Of a DNA stretch of 44,591 nt, positions 41,614 through 44,591 are shown piece after piece. The position numbers and the translations under genes were made by a program. The notes under the pieces were generated by a model. That model was not told the DNA's origin. It did no database searches and was given only the letters and a program-made list of their open reading frames with translations. This DNA is from a virus, in the IMG/VR virus record IMGVR_UViG_3300042892_003972, positions 1-44,591 of that record; one strand, 5' to 3'. Each line of letters opens with the position of its first letter. The first letter of the stretch is position 1.

Positions 41614-44591
41614 GTGGCAATAGTAGGTGATGCTTATGTGATGATACATGCCATTACTTCTGGTATTGATAAAGACATTAAAGATGGATTTAAAGATGTT
41701 GATAAACACGGTGAGAATGCTGGAGAAAGAGTTGGTAAAAGCTATCAAAAAGGTCTTAGACGTGGTAGCAGTGGTAAAGGTATTGACTGGAAAAAGTTTG
41801 AAAAAGAAAGCATAAAAGCAAGTGAAAAATTCAGTAGCCTTACTAGAACTGGTTACACTCTTGCTCCACTCTTACAGGCTGCAGCTGGAACAATTGGTGT
41901 TTTAGGTACAAGCTTAATTTCTTTAGGTTCTATAATTGGCGCTGTTGCCTTACCTGCCATGACTGTTCTTGGTGGAGCAATGATGTCCCTTGCTCAGGCA
42001 GCCATAACTGTAAAACTAGCATTTGCTGGAGTTGGAAAAGCAATTTCTGCTGGAAATAAAGCATCAAAAGCAGGTGCTGGCAACGCTAAAGCACTTGAAA
42101 AAGCAAATAAAGCATTAATAAGAGCGCAGAGAGCGCTGGCTAAAGCATATGAAGATGCTGCTAAGTCAGAGTTAAGAGCAAAGCGTGACCTTATTGACGC
42201 TGAAAATGAATTACATAAAGCTCGTGAGCAGGCTATTGAAGATTTACAGCAGTTAGGTTTTGACTCAGAAGATGCTGCAATTGCAGAGCAAAGAGCAGGA
42301 ATTGAACTTGAAAAAGCACGCGAAACTCTTGCTCGTGTATCAGATCTTCCACCAAACTCTCGCGCTAGAAAAGAAGCAGAACTTGCTTTTGCTGAGGCTG
42401 ATCTTAACTATCGCCGTGCAATTGATAAAAATAATGACCTTAAAAAGACAGAAGCAAAAAATGCTGCAATGGGTAGCTTTAAACAACAAGTTGATGGCCA
42501 AGAGAGTGTAGTTTCAGCAATAAGAGCAGTAACTGATGCTGAAGACGGCTTAAAAGAAACTAAACTTGAAAACGCAAGAGCCATCTTAAGCGCAACTGAA
42601 AATAGAGATGACGCGGCTGAAGCAGTTAAAGATGTGAAAGAGAATAAAGCTGCCACTGATGCATACGCGGATGCTCTAAAAGACCTCTCTCCCGAGGCGC
42701 AGCGTTTTGTTAAGTATATTGTCTCTTTAAAAGACGAGTTTAAAAAACTTAAAGCTTTTGCTGGAAAAGACCTGTTCCCTCTTCTTGAAAAAGCAATTGA
42801 TAATCTTGTAAAAAATCTTTTTCCAAAACTTGGCCCTCTTCTTCAAGGAACTGGAAAAGCTCTAGGAGAGGTAGCACTTGGATTTTCTAAGACTATAACT
42901 AAAGCAGAGAACCTAAAAAGACTAGAAGCTATCTGGAAAACTAATGATAAACTTTTAGTAAACTTTGGCAAAGCAGCAAGCAACTTATATGAAGTATTTC
43001 TTATTCTCCTTACTGCTGCAAAGCCTCTTATTGATGCGTTTGGTAATTGGCTTGTTAAGATTACTGGGGCATGGAAAACGACCCTTCTGGCAGATGAAGC
43101 AACTGGAAAACTTGCTAATAGATTTAAAATTGCTCAAGGTATTTTTAAAGATTTAGGTACTATTTTTGGTAACGTTTTTGGCGGTTTAGGTAAACTCTTT
43201 GAAGCCAATACTGGCCCAGGTAGTGGCGGGCAAATATTTTTAAATTACTTTAAAGATATAACAGAGAAATTTAAGAATCTTAAGACCATTGATGGAAAAC
43301 CTCTCAAGGAGTTCTTCGCAGGGGCAGCAGAAAATGGAACCCTACTTCTTGATCTTCTAGGAAAGATTCTTTACGGATTTATTAAGATGGCAGATGATCC
43401 TGCCTTAGGTATTTTTTATAAAAATATAGGGGACGCAGTAGATATCCTTAACACTATAGACCTTGGCGGGGCTATGATTGCTATTAGCGAACTTGCCATC
43501 GAATTTGCTAAATTTATAAAGATTGTCACAGATAGTGGCTCTATAGAAATATTTTTTGGTGTTCTAACTGCCTCCTTAAAACAGCTTAACAAATTTCTCT
43601 TAAGTGATCTAGGCCAAAATATTCTAAAAACATCTGCAAAGATTCTTCCTCTTTTAGCAGCTTTCGGATTTATTGCAAAAATTGGTGGCTTTGCATTTAA
43701 GGTGGTTGTTGGTGGTGTCTCTAAATTTGTTAAGCTTTTTACAAACATACCTAATTTAATCAGAGGTGTTATTACGCTTCTTGCTGATATGGCTGCTAAA
43801 GTTGGACTTGCCCTTGGACCATTCGTCGCAATTGTTGCTGCAGCTGCCGCATTTATAGCAATTTTAGTTGGTGCCTATACTCAGAGCGAGAAGTTTAGAA
43901 ACTCTATTGCAGAACTTGGCACATTTATTAAAGAAAAAGTTTTAGCAAATTTTGAAAAAATAAAAAAGGCAATTGATGATGCCTTTGGTGGTGGTGCTGG
44001 TGCTGGTATGGCTAGCTTTAAAGAAGCTTTAAAAAATATTGGTGATTTTATAGCAACATATGTAATGCCTTACCTACAAATATTAGTAGGATTTATTATT
44101 GATGTTCTTGGTGGAGCAATTACAGGTCTTATTTATATTTTTGCTGCAGTAAAAGATGCATTTGTTGTTGTCTTTAATATTTTAACAGGGCTTTTTAGAA
44201 TTTTTACTGGAGATTTTGAAGGAGCAGGCAGAGCATTTAGAACAGCATTTGGAGGGTTAGTTTCTTTCTTTGAAAATATTTTTAAAGCAATTTGGGCAGT
44301 TATTCAGCCATTTGTAGGAGTGCTTATGGCAGTGCTTAGTCCAATTTGGAATGTACTAAGAACTGGTCTTGAGCTTGCTTGGAGAGGTATCCAAGTAGTT
44401 TGGGACTTACTTGTCGCAGGTGTTCGGGCATACATAAGGGCCATCACTACTGTAATTAGTGTTGTTTGGAATGTACTAAGAACTGGTCTTGAGCTTGCTT
44501 GGAGAGGTATCCAAGTAGTTTGGGACTTACTTGTCGCAGGTGTTCGGGCATACATAAGGGCCATCACTACTGTAATTAGTGTTGTTTGGAA
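41614..44591 (+). CDS. tape measure protein, 3' end missing
   Basis: 992 codons are visible, open to the window edge. GTG start at 41614 has an excellent AGGAGGTGAT upstream. Starts 'VGDAYVMIHAITSGIDKDIKDGFK', as in tape measure proteins, then a Lys/Ala/Glu-rich coiled region (about 150-370), several hydrophobic segments (about 80-140, 660-750 and later) and Trp-spaced helical repeats at the end. It sets tail length and helps DNA entry. The last 247 bases are a perfect 40-residue repeat (44345-44591). Confidence 0.85.
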   Translation, partial: MAIVGDAYVMIHAITSGIDKDIKDGFKDVDKHGENAGERVGKSYQKGLRRGSSGKGIDWKKFEKESIKASEKFSSLTRTGYTLAPLLQAAAGTIGVLGTSLISLGSIIGAVALPAMTVLGGAMMSLAQAAITVKLAFAGVGKAISAGNKASKAGAGNAKALEKANKALIRAQRALAKAYEDAAKSELRAKRDLIDAENELHKAREQAIEDLQQLGFDSEDAAIAEQRAGIELEKARETLARVSDLPPNSRARKEAELAFAEADLNYRRAIDKNNDLKKTEAKNAAMGSFKQQVDGQESVVSAIRAVTDAEDGLKETKLENARAILSATENRDDAAEAVKDVKENKAATDAYADALKDLSPEAQRFVKYIVSLKDEFKKLKAFAGKDLFPLLEKAIDNLVKNLFPKLGPLLQGTGKALGEVALGFSKTITKAENLKRLEAIWKTNDKLLVNFGKAASNLYEVFLILLTAAKPLIDAFGNWLVKITGAWKTTLLADEATGKLANRFKIAQGIFKDLGTIFGNVFGGLGKLFEANTGPGSGGQIFLNYFKDITEKFKNLKTIDGKPLKEFFAGAAENGTLLLDLLGKILYGFIKMADDPALGIFYKNIGDAVDILNTIDLGGAMIAISELAIEFAKFIKIVTDSGSIEIFFGVLTASLKQLNKFLLSDLGQNILKTSAKILPLLAAFGFIAKIGGFAFKVVVGGVSKFVKLFTNIPNLIRGVITLLADMAAKVGLALGPFVAIVAAAAAFIAILVGAYTQSEKFRNSIAELGTFIKEKVLANFEKIKKAIDDAFGGGAGAGMASFKEALKNIGDFIATYVMPYLQILVGFIIDVLGGAITGLIYIFAAVKDAFVVVFNILTGLFRIFTGDFEGAGRAFRTAFGGLVSFFENIFKAIWAVIQPFVGVLMAVLSPIWNVLRTGLELAWRGIQVVWDLLVAGVRAYIRAITTVISVVWNVLRTGLELAWRGIQVVWDLLVAGVRAYIRAITTVISVVW
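44345..44591. repeat. perfect 120-bp tandem repeat at the window edge
   Basis: 44345-44464 and 44465-44584 are identical, and the third copy begins at 44585. The period is exactly 40 codons, keeping the frame, each unit starting near Trp-Asn-Val-Leu and containing three Trp. Copy number cannot be known here. Confidence 0.95.

Overview
The window looks like about 44.6 kb of a tailed-phage genome (siphovirus-like, HK97-type head) whose host is probably an actinobacterium of low G+C content. Grounds: the head genes at 18-41 kb have the domain mix typical of actinobacteriophages (portal, a very long capsid maturation protease with the 'DDGKVFGH..AW' and 'LRASAPSGDWR' segments, a scaffold-capsid fusion, overlapping tail-assembly ORFs, tape measure). 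DUF4192-, DUF3846-, DUF6011- and DUF1360-like proteins are common in the same phages. A low-G+C freshwater actinobacterium is only an inference. No integrase, repressor, polymerase or large terminase subunit is recognisable, so the window is a fragment. Its right edge stops inside a perfect 120-bp tandem repeat in the tape measure gene, which probably broke the assembly.

Left arm (1-13.6 kb, + strand): about 37 mostly tiny genes, many with their own consensus promoter (TTGACa, 16-18 bp, TAtacT), an AAGGGG-type ribosome binding site and an intrinsic terminator. Many encode 30-75-residue proteins with Cys-x2-Cys pairs. Recognisable ones are a WGR-domain protein, a possible ADP-ribosyltransferase/Tpt1-fold protein, a proteasome-beta/HslV-like Ntn hydrolase, a secreted subtilase, a DUF6011-like protein, a dual-specificity phosphatase, small membrane proteins, a membrane-anchored transglycosylase, a peptidoglycan-binding protein and a holin-like protein. 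A small - strand block follows (13.67-16.03 kb), then a 0.5 kb intergenic zone with three families of short tandem repeats (16.15-16.39 kb), a good candidate for a replication origin or other nucleoprotein site.

Right arm (16.5-44.6 kb, + strand): a tightly packed late region with a two-HTH protein, small genes, portal, a Cys-rich head protein, a 2,473-residue protein ending in a kinase-like domain, two small proteins, the 1,632-residue maturation protease, a 703-residue scaffold-capsid fusion, a second capsid-like protein, tail tube protein, connectors, overlapping tail-assembly ORFs and the truncated tape measure.

Most unusual features: (1) a 16-bp repeat, TAGCAAAAAGTAAAAA, 16 times within one mismatch in 1.1-15.7 kb, never seen to the right, often paired with ACAAACAACTT and a promoter, supplying stop codons to genes and twice read through inside genes; (2) the hexamer TGCGGT, 29 times on the + strand against none seen on the other strand in the first 16 kb; (3) CRP/GlxR-like palindromes at a fixed distance from three - strand promoters and nearly the same distance from one + strand promoter; (4) a giant head-cluster protein with a C-terminal PI3/4K/HipA-like kinase domain; (5) a recurring 'I-T-A-S'-like motif at domain borders of four head proteins, a possible maturation cleavage signal; (6) several structured RNA elements, including a promoter-to-terminator small RNA at 6.71-6.80 kb and a stem enclosing a capsid-gene start at 36.7 kb.
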